A DNA stretch of 64,000 nt from Methylotenera sp. G11 (lineage in GTDB: Bacteria; Pseudomonadota; Gammaproteobacteria; Burkholderiales; Methylophilaceae), in assembly GCF_000799735.1 (NCBI RefSeq), contig NZ_JUHH01000001.1, positions 930,001-994,000 of the forward strand. The letters are read 5' to 3'. Below are positions 52,915-63,636 of this stretch, piece after piece. A model generated the notes under the pieces. That model did not search any database, was not told the origin of the DNA, and saw only the letters and a program-made list of their open reading frames with translations. Made by a program: the position numbers and the translations under genes. Each line of letters begins with the position of its first letter. Position 1 is the first letter of the stretch.

Positions 52915-55494
52915 TTAACCTAACTCTGCAATAGGAATTACCTTCTTACCATTACTCAAAGTTTCCAGCGCGGATCTGTACTCCGTCATCTGGTTAAAGT
53001 TCAGGTATTTGTAGATCTCGGCAGTGTTGGCAAGCTTGTTACCCACGGTTTCCATGTACTCGGCATGTGTAGGCATGCGGCCTAATTTGGCGCACACCGC
53101 CGCCAGCTCGGCAGAACCCAGGTAAACACGCGCATCCTTACCCATGCGGTTATCAAAGTTACGGGTGCTGGTCGAGAACACGGTCGCTTTGTCTGCCACG
53201 CGTGCCTGGTTGCCCATGCACAATGAGCAGCCCGGCACTTCGGTACGCGCACCGGCAACGCCGAATACGGAATACACGCCTTCGTCGCGCAGCTGCGCTT
53301 CATCCATGCGGGTTGGCGGCGCAATCCACAAACGGGTCGGGATACCTCCTGCACCTTCCAGCACTTTGGCTGCCGCACGGTAATGGCCGATATTGGTCAT
53401 GCAACTGCCGATAAACACCTCATCGACTTTATCCCCCACTACAGCCGATAATGGCTTGATGTCGTCCGGGTCATTCGGGCAGGCAACCAGCGGCTCTTTG
53501 ATTGTATTGAGGTCGATCTCGATCACATGCGCATATTCGGCATCGGCATCCGCTTCCAGCAGTTCCGGTTTAGCCAGCCACGCCTGCATGCTTTCAATAC
53601 GGCGCTGCAAGGTACGCGCATCCTGATAACCGCTGTCTATCATGTTCTGCAGCAATACGATATTGGAATTGAGGAACTCGATGACCGGCTCCTTATTCAG
53701 TTTCACGGTACAGCCGTTGGCTGAGCGCTCGGCAGAAGCATCGGCAAACTCGAACGCCTGCTCCACTTTCAGATCCGGCAGGCCTTCAATCTCAAGAATG
53801 CGGCCATTGAATACGTTCTTTTTACCCTGTTTGCCTACGGTCAGCGTACCTTCCTGAATCGCCGCATACGGGATCGCATTCACCAGGTCGCGCAGCGTGA
53901 TACCTGGCTGCATTTCGCCTTTAAAACGCACCAGCACAGATTCCGGCATATCGAGCGGCATCACGCCCATCGCGGCTGCAAACGCCACCAGGCCGGAGCC
54001 CGCCGGGAATGAAATGCCAATCGGGAAACGGGTATGCGAGTCACCGCCGGTGCCGACCGTATCAGGCAATACCATGCGGTTGAGCCATGAGTGGATCACG
54101 CCATCGCCGGGTTTCAGGCTCACGCCGCCGCGGCTGCTCATGAACTCTGGCAGGCTGTGCTGCAATTTAATATCCACCGGTTTCGGGTAGGCCGCCGTGT
54201 GGCAGAAGCTCTGCATCACCAGATCGGCACTGAAGCCTAAACAGGCCAGCTCTTTCAGTTCATCACGCGTCATGCCGCCGGTCGTATCCTGCGAACCTAC
54301 CGTTGTTGCCTTGGGCTCACAATAGCTGCCCGGACGTACGCCGGCAACACCGCAAGCCTTGCCCACCATTTTCTGTGCCAGCGTGTAACCCTTGCCGGTA
54401 TCTTTTGGCGCAACGGCCTGAATGAACAAATCAGAAGCCGGCAGCCCCAGCGCCTTACGGGCATTGCTGGTCAGGCCACGGCCGATGATCAATGGGATAC
54501 GGCCGCCAGCACGCACTTCATCCGGCATGGTGGTAGGCGCCAGCTCGAAAGTGGAGATGAGCTCGCCTTTTTCATTCAGCACCTGGCCGGCATAAGGCTT
54601 GATGGTGATGACGTCGCCGGTCTGCATTTTTGAGACATCGCATTGAATCGGCAATGCGCCTGAGTCTTCTGCAGTGTTGAAGAAAATCGGGGCGATTTTA
54701 GAGCCTAAAATCACACCGCCTGTACGTTTGTTGGGGATATTGGGAATGTCATTCCCCATGAACCACTGCACGGAGTTGATGGCAGATTTACGTGACGAGC
54801 CGGTACCGACCACATCGCCTACATAGGCCAGCGGCAGGCCTTTCTGTTTCAGGTTTTCAATGGTTTGCAGGCCTTCAGGCATTTTGTTCACCAGCATCGC
54901 CTTGGCATGCAGCGGAATATCCGGGCGGCTCCAGGCTTCCTGCGCCGGGCTCAGGTCATCGGTGTTGGTTTCGCCATCCACCTTGAACACCACGACCTTG
55001 ATCTCATCTGCCAGCACCGGCGCATTGGTGAACCATTCGGCGTTTGCCCATGACTCGATCAGTTTTCTGGCATGCGCATTGCCAGCTTTCATTTTTTCAT
55101 CAACATCATGGAATGCATCGAACATCAAGGTAGTGTGCGACAGCGCCTTGACCGCGTGTTCGGCCATAGGCGTGTCTAGCAGCGCAACCAGCGCCTGCAC
55201 GTTGTAACCGCCGAGCATGGTGCCCAGCAGCTGCACCGCTTTTTCTGCACTGACCAAAGGTGAAACCGCCTTGCCGTTTGCAATATCTGACAGAAACGCG
55301 GCTTTCACATAGGCAGCCTGGTCTACACCCGCTGGAATGCGGTTCTCAAGCAGGTTTAATAACGTTGCTTCCTCGCCAGCCGGCGGAGTCTTGACCAGCT
55401 CCACAAGCTGAGCGACCTGCTCGGCAGAAAGCGGCAATGGCGGGAGGTTCTGGGCTGCACGTTCGGCAACGTGGGAGGCGTAAGCTTTTAACAT
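52915..55494 (-). CDS. acnB: Aconitate hydratase B
   Basis: Isomerises citrate and isocitrate and, in related bacteria, 2-methyl-cis-aconitate. The 859-residue protein has the AcnB domain order: N-terminal HEAT-like domain (about 1-155), swivel domain 4 (about 165-370), then the 4Fe-4S core with [25 protein letters not shown], the Cys ligands in [13 protein letters not shown] and [11 protein letters not shown]. Length matches E. coli AcnB. It is the last gene of the minus-strand TCA block. Confidence 0.96.
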   Translation of the reverse strand: MLKAYASHVAERAAQNLPPLPLSAEQVAQLVELVKTPPAGEEATLLNLLENRIPAGVDQAAYVKAAFLSDIANGKAVSPLVSAEKAVQLLGTMLGGYNVQALVALLDTPMAEHAVKALSHTTLMFDAFHDVDEKMKAGNAHARKLIESWANAEWFTNAPVLADEIKVVVFKVDGETNTDDLSPAQEAWSRPDIPLHAKAMLVNKMPEGLQTIENLKQKGLPLAYVGDVVGTGSSRKSAINSVQWFMGNDIPNIPNKRTGGVILGSKIAPIFFNTAEDSGALPIQCDVSKMQTGDVITIKPYAGQVLNEKGELISTFELAPTTMPDEVRAGGRIPLIIGRGLTSNARKALGLPASDLFIQAVAPKDTGKGYTLAQKMVGKACGVAGVRPGSYCEPKATTVGSQDTTGGMTRDELKELACLGFSADLVMQSFCHTAAYPKPVDIKLQHSLPEFMSSRGGVSLKPGDGVIHSWLNRMVLPDTVGTGGDSHTRFPIGISFPAGSGLVAFAAAMGVMPLDMPESVLVRFKGEMQPGITLRDLVNAIPYAAIQEGTLTVGKQGKKNVFNGRILEIEGLPDLKVEQAFEFADASAERSANGCTVKLNKEPVIEFLNSNIVLLQNMIDSGYQDARTLQRRIESMQAWLAKPELLEADADAEYAHVIEIDLNTIKEPLVACPNDPDDIKPLSAVVGDKVDEVFIGSCMTNIGHYRAAAKVLEGAGGIPTRLWIAPPTRMDEAQLRDEGVYSVFGVAGARTEVPGCSLCMGNQARVADKATVFSTSTRNFDNRMGKDARVYLGSAELAAVCAKLGRMPTHAEYMETVGNKLANTAEIYKYLNFNQMTEYRSALETLSNGKKVIPIAELG

Positions 55495-55606
55495 GGTGAC
55501 GTGTATCTCTGAGATTAAAAATAATTAAAAAGTATTATACCAAGCCAAGCCAGTAAGTCTGACCATAACCCGGTAAATTGAATGTATGCCCTAATCGGTG
55601 CGTATT

Positions 55607-55936
55607 CTAATTAGTGCGCACTGGAGCTGGCTGGTCGCTATACAGCTCCTTGGCAAACGGCGTGCTGCAGCTTTTGCCGCTGGCGGATGCTTCCAGTTTA
55701 TCCAGCAGTTCTTTTTCGTAGCCTTTGCCATGCTTTAACTCTAAAAAAGCGCGCACTTCAAACACATCGGCAAAACCATTTTTGTCGGTATCCATCAGCC
55801 TGATGTTATCTTCTACCGTTGGCCCGGTATATTTAGCTTCACTATCGGTCAGGTAGCCAAGCAAGTCCTCTGCCAGCGCCGCACCGGACATCAACAGAAA
55901 GGCTGATAATAAAACCCATTGATACAAACGCTTCAT
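55607..55936 (-). CDS. Exported single-EF-hand protein
   Basis: A 109-residue protein with a signal peptide (about 1-22, ending ALA) and one EF-hand loop DTDKNGFADVFE (about 50-61) followed by a helix. Two Cys lie near the C-terminus or just before it. Only one canonical loop is seen, so it may dimerise to bind calcium. It lies between acnB and the fumarase gene and may belong to the same transcript. The ATG at 55936 is chosen to place the signal peptide at the start. Confidence 0.65.
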   Translation of the reverse strand: MKRLYQWVLLSAFLLMSGAALAEDLLGYLTDSEAKYTGPTVEDNIRLMDTDKNGFADVFEVRAFLELKHGKGYEKELLDKLEASASGKSCSTPFAKELYSDQPAPVRTN

Positions 55937-56033
55937 AGCTGACAATCCAAATATACTCATTAAGTTACACACTCAAGAAAGTGTGACTTAATCTTATATC
56001 AAAAGGTGCAATCATGCTGCCTAAATTCGCGTG

Positions 56034-57563
56034 TTAGTTTGCAGCATGGATCTCTATAGTTTTACCCTCGGCAATCCTGCGCTTCCATTCCTCAGGCCCG
56101 GTCGTATGTATCGATTTACCGTGACGATCCACGGCCACCGTCACCGGCATATCCTGCACCGTGAATTCATAGATCGCCTCCATCCCCAGGTCTGCGAATG
56201 CAATGACTTCCGCCTTTTTAATGGCTTTGCTCACCAGGTAAGCCGCACCGCCCACCGCGGTCAGATACACGGACTGGTGCCTGGCAATGCCGGCGATGGT
56301 TTCTTCACCGCGTTCGGCTTTGCCTACCATGCCCAGCAGGCCTAACTCGCCCAGCATCATTTCGGTGTAATCATCCATGCGTGTTGCCGTGGTCGGACCC
56401 GCGGGGCCTACCGCCTCGTCGCGCACAGCATCCACCGGCCCTACGTAGTAAATGAAGCGGTTGCTGAAATCAATCGGCAGTTTCTCGCCTTTTTGCAGCA
56501 TGGTCGCCAAGCGTTTGTGCGCGGCATCGCGGCCGGTGAGCAGCTTGCCGCTCAGCAGCAGGGTTTGTCCTGGTTGCCAGCTTTGGATGTCCGCTTTGGT
56601 CAAAGTATCCAGATTCACGCGCAGGGATTCTGCGCTAGGCGACCAGCTGATATCCGGCCAATCGCTCAAACTCGGTGCTTCAAGCACCGCTGCGCCGCTG
56701 CCATCCAGCTCGAAATGCACATGGCGGGTAGCCGCGCAGTTAGGGATGACCGCCACCGGCAGGCTTGCGGCATGCGTCGGGTAATCCAGGATTTTTACGT
56801 CAAGCACGGTCGCCAGGCCACCCAGTCCTTGTGCACCTATGCCAAGCTTATTCACTTTTTCAAATATCTCAAGACGCAGTTCTTCCAATCTGTTCTGCGC
56901 GCCACGGGCTTTTAGCTCGTGCATATCGATCGGCGCCATCAACGACTCTTTCGCCAGCAGCATGGCTTTTTCAGCGGTGCCGCCGATACCGATACCCAGC
57001 ATGCCGGGCGGGCACCAGCCTGCGCCCATGGTCGGCACCACTTCCAGTATCCAGTCCACGATGCTGTCATTCGGATTGAGCATGGCGAGTTTGGCTTTAT
57101 TCTCACTGCCGCCGCCTTTGGCGCCTATACTGACTTCGACCTTGTCACCCGGTACCAGCGAAACATGCACCACAGCCGGGGTGTTGTCTTTGGTGTTGGG
57201 GCGTTTGCCTGCCGGGTCGTTCACGATAGAGGCGCGCAGCTTGTTATCCGGCAGCAGGTAAGCGCGGCGCACGCCTTCGTTCACCATCTGCTCAAGCGTC
57301 AGGTTGGCTTCAAAGCGTACATCCATACCCACCTTTACAAACGCCACCACAATACCGGTATCCTGGCACAGCGGTCGCTTGCCTTCTGCACACATGCGCG
57401 AGTTGGTCAGTATCTGTGCAATGGCATCTTTGGCCGCAGGCGACTGCTCCTGCCGGTGGGCTTCGGCCAGCGCATGGATAAAGTCTGCCGGGTGGTAGTA
57501 CGAGATGTATTGCAGGGCATCTGCCACGCTCGCAATAAAATCTTCCTGTTTAATGGTGGTCAT
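56034..57563 (-). CDS. Class I (Fe-S) fumarate hydratase
   Basis: Interconverts fumarate and malate with an oxygen-sensitive 4Fe-4S cluster. The 509-residue protein holds the alpha part (CQDTGIVVAFVKVG, WCPPGMLGIGIGGTAEKA) and the beta part (GRDAAHKRL, YYVGPVDAVRDEAVGPAGPTT-type segment) fused as in E. coli FumA/FumB. The ATG overlaps the stop of the CoA ligase gene by 4 bases (ATGA), so the two are translated together. Confidence 0.93.
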   Translation of the reverse strand: MTTIKQEDFIASVADALQYISYYHPADFIHALAEAHRQEQSPAAKDAIAQILTNSRMCAEGKRPLCQDTGIVVAFVKVGMDVRFEANLTLEQMVNEGVRRAYLLPDNKLRASIVNDPAGKRPNTKDNTPAVVHVSLVPGDKVEVSIGAKGGGSENKAKLAMLNPNDSIVDWILEVVPTMGAGWCPPGMLGIGIGGTAEKAMLLAKESLMAPIDMHELKARGAQNRLEELRLEIFEKVNKLGIGAQGLGGLATVLDVKILDYPTHAASLPVAVIPNCAATRHVHFELDGSGAAVLEAPSLSDWPDISWSPSAESLRVNLDTLTKADIQSWQPGQTLLLSGKLLTGRDAAHKRLATMLQKGEKLPIDFSNRFIYYVGPVDAVRDEAVGPAGPTTATRMDDYTEMMLGELGLLGMVGKAERGEETIAGIARHQSVYLTAVGGAAYLVSKAIKKAEVIAFADLGMEAIYEFTVQDMPVTVAVDRHGKSIHTTGPEEWKRRIAEGKTIEIHAAN

Positions 57564-59191
57564 CGTGATGATTTTGCTGTCGCAATACTCGGGTTAATAT
57601 CTTTACGCAGTATTTTACCATTCTTGGTACGTGGAAAATCATGTGCGAGATAGACAGTTTTAGGGGCTTTGTAAGCAGCCAGGTGCTGCTTGCCAAACTG
57701 CACCAATTCATCCGCCGTCACTTTGGCATCCGGTTTCAGGATCACATAGGCGACGACCAGCAGCTTGTCCTTTTCAACCTCCTCACCCACGGATGCACAA
57801 TCCGCCACATCGGGGTGGCCTTTGTACACACGCTCGATTTCATAGGGGGAAACCCGGTAGCCAAAGCTCTTGATGATGTCATCCTTGCGCCCCAGGAACC
57901 AGATATAACCATCGGCATCATATTTTGCATAGTCACCGGTGAAAAAATACCCGTCATGCTTGTATTTCCTGGTTTCTTCATCCAGGTTCCAGTAACGCAG
58001 GAATAAGCCCGGGTCACTGTCCGGCACGCAGATCATGCCCTCCTCGCCCGCCGCTACCGGCTCCATGGTTTCAGGGTTGAGCAGGCGGATGCTGTGCCCA
58101 GGCTGCGGAAACCCGGCAGAACCCGGGCGTATCGGCCGGTAAACGCTTTGCGACAGGTAATAGGAAAACTCGCTCATGCCCACGGCCTCGTAGATGTTGA
58201 GGCCAAAACGCGCATGCCATTGCGTGAGCACTTCGTCGGACAAGTGTTCGCCGGCACTCATGAAATGGCGCATGCTCGGCAGCTCGGCCCCGGCAGTCGT
58301 GGTTTTTTGCAGAATCTGCCGGTAGATGGTAGGCACGCCGATGAAGATAGTCGCGGCATGTTTTTGAATCAAATCCAGCCATTTTTGCGCGTCGTTCTTG
58401 CCTTCATGCACGATCACGGTCTTGCCCAGGTACAGCGGATCCATGAGGCCGGTACCCAGCACATAGGTCCAGTTGAACTTGCCGGAATGCATGATGCGGT
58501 CATGCACCGCATCGCTGTAATTAAACCAGTAACTGGCGGCAGGCTGGCGCCCGATCAGCGCACGGTGCGCATGCAGCACGCCTTTCGGGTAGCCTGTGGT
58601 GCCTGAGGTATAGACCAGGTAGGCCGGGTCCTCGGCCCTGGTTGGATATGGCGCATCAAACTGCGCGGTCGTATCCAGGCTGGACTGCAAACTCAGCACA
58701 TTGAATCTGGGGTGCGCCTCAACCTGTTTTGCCTGTGATAACAGGATATGTTTCAGGTCAGGGGCTTCGGCGATGGTATCTGCCATGCCATACCACGCAG
58801 TGGCATCGGTCACCAGCACCACCGCGCCTGAATCCTTAGCCAGGTAAGCCACTTCTTCAGCCGTCAGCAGGGTTGACGTCGGCACAGAAATCGCGCCTAT
58901 TTTCATCGCCCCCAGGAATGCGATCGGGTAATCCAGGCTATTCGGCAGGCGAATCAGCACGCGGTCACCGGGCTTGACCCCCAAACCGCGCAGCACCTGC
59001 GCAAACTGGCTGGTTTTGCGTGCCAGCTCGCCAAACGTGATAGTCGCTGTTCCCAGCGCATCGTCTTCAACGATCATGGCGACATGATCCTGCTGTGCAG
59101 TGCCAAGGTGCTTATCGGTACATGCCACGCCGATGTTGAAGTGTTCGGGAACGTCCCAAACCCACTCAGGAAATTGTTCAAACGTTTGCAT
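57560..59191 (-). CDS. AMP-forming acyl-CoA synthetase
   Basis: A 543-residue ANL-superfamily ligase: A3 motif YLVYTSGTTGYPKGVLHAHR (about 207-226), the A5-like region YEAVGMSEFSYY, GDYAKYDADGYIWFLGRKDD (A8 hinge, about 423-442) and the C-terminal catalytic Lys in PRTKNGKILRKD. It resembles the medium-chain/benzoate-CoA ligase branch, but substrate cannot be assigned. Its placement between a CoA-ester lyase and fumarase suggests it activates a small organic acid whose CoA ester is cleaved or formed by the lyase; that is inference. Confidence 0.85.
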   Translation of the reverse strand: MQTFEQFPEWVWDVPEHFNIGVACTDKHLGTAQQDHVAMIVEDDALGTATITFGELARKTSQFAQVLRGLGVKPGDRVLIRLPNSLDYPIAFLGAMKIGAISVPTSTLLTAEEVAYLAKDSGAVVLVTDATAWYGMADTIAEAPDLKHILLSQAKQVEAHPRFNVLSLQSSLDTTAQFDAPYPTRAEDPAYLVYTSGTTGYPKGVLHAHRALIGRQPAASYWFNYSDAVHDRIMHSGKFNWTYVLGTGLMDPLYLGKTVIVHEGKNDAQKWLDLIQKHAATIFIGVPTIYRQILQKTTTAGAELPSMRHFMSAGEHLSDEVLTQWHARFGLNIYEAVGMSEFSYYLSQSVYRPIRPGSAGFPQPGHSIRLLNPETMEPVAAGEEGMICVPDSDPGLFLRYWNLDEETRKYKHDGYFFTGDYAKYDADGYIWFLGRKDDIIKSFGYRVSPYEIERVYKGHPDVADCASVGEEVEKDKLLVVAYVILKPDAKVTADELVQFGKQHLAAYKAPKTVYLAHDFPRTKNGKILRKDINPSIATAKSSR

Positions 59192-59207
59192 TATTCAATC
59201 CTTCTAT

Positions 59208-59327
59208 AAATTCAGATTTTCGGGATGAAGCACAAGGCGTGCAGCGCGCAGACCCCGAGATAGTACGCTAGTACAGCGAGGGGTTGAGCACTGCACAACA
59301 CAGTGATTCGCCCGAAAAATGAATTTT
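59208..59327. repeat. Inverted-repeat-bounded intergenic element
   Basis: Left arm AAATTCAGATTTTCGGG (59208-59224) and right arm CCCGAAAAATGAATTTT (59311-59327) are near-perfect inverse complements about 120 bp apart. The interior contains further dyads, for example ACCCCG and CGGGG-type pairs around TAGTACGCTAGTAC (59260-59275). It fills almost exactly the gap between the lyase stop and the ligase start. It has no coding potential and may be a MITE-like repeat or a structured mRNA spacer. Confidence 0.6.
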
Positions 59328-60457
59328 CATAACAGCACGCCATAAGGCCAGTTTTGACGGACAACCTGTGCCGGCAGCAGTTGCAGCACATGCAGGGCAA
59401 ATTCCATATCGCTCGGCTTGAGGGCACGCAGCGCATGCGCACGCAGCAGGGTTTGCAGCGCCTTGCCGAACATGGGCGGGTCGAGCATCTCGCCCTCGAA
59501 CTTGATCGCGCCGCCCAGCAAGGCATCGGCCTCAATCGCGGCTTTCAGGATGCTGACTTTCTGCGTCACTTCAGTCGGCGACGGTGTGTAAGCGGTTTTA
59601 CACAGATGAATATGGCCGGGGTGGATCACCTGCTTGCCGGTAAGCCCCATGGCCGCTTCCTTGCAGGCATGTTTGTACACCACGCGCGATTCGTTGTCGC
59701 CGTGCAGGTCCAGCCAGCGGCGCACATCATGCGGTTCGAGGAACTTTTCCGGCATGGCAATCGCGCCAATCAGCGTTTCAACGCCGCCGATCACGCCTTT
59801 ACCGGCGATACGTGCCTCGAACATGAGCTGGTTCATGTAGAACTGCAGCTCGTCGATCCAGTTTTCCGGCGTAATGTGTATGCCCATCGCTTTTGAAAAG
59901 TCATGGATACCGAATACCACATGCTTCACCGTGTTGTACTGCATCAGATCCGGCGCGATCTTGAGCGATTTCGGGTGCTCGATGATCGGCTGTATGGTGA
60001 TATTGGGATTCACGCTCAACAGGAAACTGGAAAGATCGCGCACTTCCGCCGCGCCGTAAGCCTCGCCTGCCTTGGCCAGCATCACCACATCGATGTACTC
60101 GCCCATGTCGCGCACCAGCTCCATATCAAGCTCGTATTCATCGGTGCGGAATGAGTTGGCACGAATCGCTACCGTCACGCGTTGATTCACCTTGCGCAGT
60201 ACCGGCAGCTCCTGCCGCAGCAGGTCGCGGCTCATTTCCTTCTGCCGGCAGCCATCTTCAAGGTCGAAGATCAGTGTATGGGCATGGGTATAATGCGCAT
60301 GTTTCTGCATGCGCGCCGAAGCCTGTTGCATATCCTCATAAATCCCCAGGCTGGGCGCGTATTTCACCGGCGGATAATACAGCTGGATACCGGGCCAGTA
60401 GTCGCCCAGCGCGCTTGCGTCCAGAGAGAGCGGTTCTTCGCCTATATGCATCATCAT
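59327..60457 (-). CDS. HpcH/HpaI-family CoA-ester lyase (citrate/malyl-CoA lyase beta-like)
   Basis: A 376-residue TIM-barrel lyase of the HpcH/HpaI aldolase and citrate-lyase beta group: FDLEDGC (metal-binding Asp-Glu, about 65-71), VAIRANS (Arg), IIEHPKSL in place of the usual IETxxG, and GKQVIHPGHI (about 276-285). These enzymes cleave malyl-CoA, citramalyl-CoA or related esters to acetyl-CoA and a ketoacid. It starts 1 bp after sdhE and is followed by a CoA ligase. The substrate is unknown. Confidence 0.8.
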   Translation of the reverse strand: MMMHIGEEPLSLDASALGDYWPGIQLYYPPVKYAPSLGIYEDMQQASARMQKHAHYTHAHTLIFDLEDGCRQKEMSRDLLRQELPVLRKVNQRVTVAIRANSFRTDEYELDMELVRDMGEYIDVVMLAKAGEAYGAAEVRDLSSFLLSVNPNITIQPIIEHPKSLKIAPDLMQYNTVKHVVFGIHDFSKAMGIHITPENWIDELQFYMNQLMFEARIAGKGVIGGVETLIGAIAMPEKFLEPHDVRRWLDLHGDNESRVVYKHACKEAAMGLTGKQVIHPGHIHLCKTAYTPSPTEVTQKVSILKAAIEADALLGGAIKFEGEMLDPPMFGKALQTLLRAHALRALKPSDMEFALHVLQLLPAQVVRQNWPYGVLL

Positions 60458-60458
60458 A

Positions 60459-60761
60459 TTATTTAGTCCCCCAATCCGGGTTGAGTCTTACCAACCTTAA
60501 TTTTTCCAGCATGGCATTGGCTGCTTCTGTCGCCGCTGCCGACCCTTTTTTCATCTTTTCTGACGAGTTGATCAAATCCCAGAACTCGTTATCCGGCAGT
60601 TCCAGCATGTCGTCAAACGCTTGCAGCTCACCCATGTTAAGCGAACCGAACTGCTCGTTCACAAAGTTCTGCAGCACGATATCCAGCTCCAGCATGCCGC
60701 GCCGGCAGCGCCAGGCAAAACGCCTTTGCTCTGCATCCCGTAAATTTTCAGCATTCAGCAT
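60459..60761 (-). CDS. sdhE: Succinate dehydrogenase assembly factor SdhE
   Basis: A 100-residue protein with the SdhE/SDH5 signature RRGMLELDIVLQNF (about 20-33), needed to attach FAD covalently to SdhA. The C-terminal part is longer and richer in Ala than that of E. coli SdhE. AGGAG precedes the ATG. It directly follows sdhB, as in many betaproteobacteria. Confidence 0.9.
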   Translation of the reverse strand: MLNAENLRDAEQRRFAWRCRRGMLELDIVLQNFVNEQFGSLNMGELQAFDDMLELPDNEFWDLINSSEKMKKGSAAATEAANAMLEKLRLVRLNPDWGTK

Positions 60762-60770
60762 AGCTCACTC

Positions 60771-61505
60771 CTATACAGCGGTAATCGAAATGGTTTTTTT
60801 GGCTTTCTTTTCTTTTGCCCGCTCGATTTTCAAATCCTTGATCTTGGCAATCGCCGCATTCGGGTTCAATTTTTTCGGGCACACATCCACACAATTCATG
60901 ATGTTGTGACAGCGGTATAAACGATACGGGTCTTCCAGGTTCTCCAGGCGCTCAGCCTCAGCCTGGTCACGTGAATCCACAATGAAGCGGTAGGCCGCCA
61001 TCAGGCCGGATGGTCCCACGAACTTATCCGGATTCCACCAGAAGCTGGGACAGGCCGTGGTACAGGCACCGCACATGATGCATTCATAAAGGCCATCGAG
61101 CTTGGCACGGTCTTCCGGGCTTTGCAGGCGTTCGGTTTCCGGCGGCGGATCGTTATTGATCAGGTACGGCTTGACCGAGTTATAGTGCTCGAAGAACTGC
61201 GTCATATCCACAACCAGGTCACGGATCACCGGCAAACCCGGCATCGGGCGCAGTACGACCGGCTGTTCCAGGTCCTGCAATTTGGTAGTGCAGGCCAGGC
61301 CATTCTTGCCGTTGATGTTCATGGCATCACTGCCGCACACACCCTCACGGCATGACTTACGCAATGACAGCGTATCATCCTGCTGCTTGATGCGGATCAG
61401 CGCGTCCAGCAGCATCTGGTCGCCTTCCTGCAGCTCTATGTCGTAGTCCTGCATGTAAGGCTTTTTGTCTTCATCTGGATTAAAGCGATATATAGAAAAT
61501 TTCAT
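60771..61505 (-). CDS. sdhB: Succinate dehydrogenase iron-sulfur subunit
   Basis: Carries three Fe-S clusters between SdhA and the quinone site. The 244-residue protein, started at the ATG 61505, has the 2Fe-2S ligands in CREGVCGSDAMNINGKNGLA (and the next Cys), the 4Fe-4S ligands in CIMCGACTTACPSFW and the 3Fe-4S ligands in CHNIMNCVDVCPK. A TTG upstream overlaps the sdhA stop and is less likely. Complete and normal. Confidence 0.96.
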   Translation of the reverse strand: MKFSIYRFNPDEDKKPYMQDYDIELQEGDQMLLDALIRIKQQDDTLSLRKSCREGVCGSDAMNINGKNGLACTTKLQDLEQPVVLRPMPGLPVIRDLVVDMTQFFEHYNSVKPYLINNDPPPETERLQSPEDRAKLDGLYECIMCGACTTACPSFWWNPDKFVGPSGLMAAYRFIVDSRDQAEAERLENLEDPYRLYRCHNIMNCVDVCPKKLNPNAAIAKIKDLKIERAKEKKAKKTISITAV

Positions 61506-61507
61506 GA

Positions 61508-63268
61508 TCAATATGTCCTGGCTTTTGGCACAAATGGTTCTACAGTTAATGGTTGGAGGCGCACCGGTTTGTAAACCAGCTTGTGGCCATTTTTGTAATA
61601 CAGCGAGTGTGCCAGCCAGTTTTCATCATCACGCCCGGAGAAATCCTCCCGCGCATGCGCGCCACGGCTCTCTTTGCGGTTATTGGCGGCATGCATGGTC
61701 GCTGCCGCGACATCGATCAGGTTATCCAACTCCAGCGCTTCCACCCGTGCCGTGTTGAACACTTTGCTCCTGTCGCTGATTTCAATGTGTTGCGCACGCT
61801 CCGCCACTTCATTAATCGCAGTGACGCCCTGCGCCAGCAGGTCAGGAAACCTGAACACGCCGCAGTGCGTCTGCATGGTTTTACGCATGGCGGCGCCAAC
61901 ATCCGCCACGCGCTCGCCGCCCTGCCGGCCTTCCAGCCGTGCCATACGTGCCAGCGTTTTGTCTGCCGCATCGGCAGGCAATGGCTTGTGTGCAGCGCTT
62001 GCGTTGATTTCGCTTACCATGCTGTCGCCCGCCGCTTTGCCGAACACCACCAGGTCAAGCAGCGAATTTGATCCCAGGCGATTGGCACCATGTACCGAAA
62101 CACAGGCACATTCACCCACGGCATACAAACCTTTCACTTTTATCTCGACGCCATCGCTGTATTCCACGACCTGTCCATCCAGATTGGTAGGCACGCCGCC
62201 CATCATGTAGTGTGCAGTCGGAACGACCGGAATCGGTTTTTCCACCGGGTCAACGTTGGCAAAGGTTTTTGCGATCTCGCGGATGCCGGGCAGCCGCTTG
62301 CTGATCAAATCTTCACCCAGGTGATCCAGTTTTAGATAAACCGCATCCTTGTTTTTACCGATACCGCGTCCGGCCTTGATTTCAGTCGCGATTGCCCGCG
62401 AAACCACATCACGGCTCGCCAGGTCTTTGGCATTCGGCGCATAGCGCTCCATAAACCGTTCACCATTCGAGTTCACCAGGTAGCCGCCTTCGCCGCGTAC
62501 ACCTTCGGTAATCAACACCCCGGCATGCAGCACGCCGGTCGGGTGGAACTGCCAGAACTCCATATCCTGCAACGGCAGGCCGGCGCGGGTCACCATGCCC
62601 AGGCCGTCACCGGTATTGATAAAGGCATTGGTGCTGGCCTGGAAGATGCGTCCGGCACCGCCGGTAGCGAGCAAGGTGGTTTTAGCCTGTAGAATATGAA
62701 TGTCGCCGGTTTCGATTTCCAGCGCGATCACGCCCAGCACATCGCCTTCCGCATCACGGATCAGGTCCAGCGCGAACCACTCCACAAAAAACTGCGTATT
62801 GGCGCGTATATTGCGCTGGTACAAAGTGTGCAGCATGGCGTGGCCGGTTCTGTCTGCCACCGCACAAGTACGCGAGATCGGTTTTTCGCCATAGTTCTGG
62901 GTCATGCCGCCGAATGGGCGCTGGAAAATCTTGCCGTTTTCCAGGCGGTCAAACGGCATGCCGAAATGCTCCAGTTCGATAATGGCTTTGGCAGCATTTT
63001 TGCACATGAATTCAATGGCATCCTGGTCGCCCAGGTAATCCGAGCCTTTGATGGTGTCATACATATGCCACAGCCAGTTATCGCCGGACACATTACCCAA
63101 AGCAGCGGCAATGCCGCCTTGCGCCGCTACGGTGTGTGAGCGGGTAGGAAATACTTTTGACAGTACCGCGACTTTAACGCCTGCCTCCGCCAGTTGCAGC
63201 GAGGCGCGCAGACCTGCGCCGCCGCCGCCTATGATTACCGCATCAAATTGGTGTTTTTGTATCGTCAC
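61508..63268 (-). CDS. sdhA: Succinate dehydrogenase flavoprotein subunit
   Basis: The catalytic subunit oxidising succinate to fumarate. The 586-residue protein has the FAD Rossmann motif [17 protein letters not shown] (about 11-27), the FAD-linking His in [15 protein letters not shown] (about 44-58), and active-site [21 protein letters not shown] and [15 protein letters not shown] segments. The start appears to be GTG at 63268. It lies 4 bp after sdhD and 2 bp before the sdhB start. Confidence 0.96.
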   Translation of the reverse strand: MTIQKHQFDAVIIGGGGAGLRASLQLAEAGVKVAVLSKVFPTRSHTVAAQGGIAAALGNVSGDNWLWHMYDTIKGSDYLGDQDAIEFMCKNAAKAIIELEHFGMPFDRLENGKIFQRPFGGMTQNYGEKPISRTCAVADRTGHAMLHTLYQRNIRANTQFFVEWFALDLIRDAEGDVLGVIALEIETGDIHILQAKTTLLATGGAGRIFQASTNAFINTGDGLGMVTRAGLPLQDMEFWQFHPTGVLHAGVLITEGVRGEGGYLVNSNGERFMERYAPNAKDLASRDVVSRAIATEIKAGRGIGKNKDAVYLKLDHLGEDLISKRLPGIREIAKTFANVDPVEKPIPVVPTAHYMMGGVPTNLDGQVVEYSDGVEIKVKGLYAVGECACVSVHGANRLGSNSLLDLVVFGKAAGDSMVSEINASAAHKPLPADAADKTLARMARLEGRQGGERVADVGAAMRKTMQTHCGVFRFPDLLAQGVTAINEVAERAQHIEISDRSKVFNTARVEALELDNLIDVAAATMHAANNRKESRGAHAREDFSGRDDENWLAHSLYYKNGHKLVYKPVRLQPLTVEPFVPKARTY

Positions 63269-63272
63269 AGTA

Positions 63273-63620
63273 CTATATGCTCCATAAAATAACGCCGGCC
63301 CAGACCAGGTAAACGATCAGCAGCACATCTACCAGCACCTGCAAAACAGCGCGCAATCCAAGGTTGAATATGTAATCCTTGAAAACATCCCTGACCCCTA
63401 GCCACGCATGCATGACCAGGCTGATAAAAAACAGCAGCGTGAACACACGCCACCACCAGGGCGACATCAGTTCCAGCCAGTCCTGATAACCGGCAGGCTG
63501 GTTTAGCGCCACAAGCAGTGCAAAAACGGTCAGGTAAACCGCCATTGCCACTGCGGATAAGCGCTGCGCCAGCCACAGGCGCATTCCCGGGTATTTTTTC
63601 GTAAGCAGTTCTATCAACAT
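63273..63620 (-). CDS. sdhD: Succinate dehydrogenase membrane anchor subunit
   Basis: A 115-residue protein with three transmembrane helices (about 20-38, 52-73 and 90-113) and the haem/quinone region [13 protein letters not shown] (about 66-78, His and Asp). Together with SdhC it anchors the enzyme. It follows sdhC by 16 bp. Confidence 0.92.
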   Translation of the reverse strand: MLIELLTKKYPGMRLWLAQRLSAVAMAVYLTVFALLVALNQPAGYQDWLELMSPWWWRVFTLLFFISLVMHAWLGVRDVFKDYIFNLGLRAVLQVLVDVLLIVYLVWAGVILWSI

Positions 63621-63636
63621 GGTTTATCCGATACCC

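Noticed and set aside
54740-54765. GGAATGTCATTCCCC in acnB, resembling the element palindrome
   Set aside because: It lies inside conserved coding sequence, lacks the outer/inner architecture and has no partner repeat nearby.
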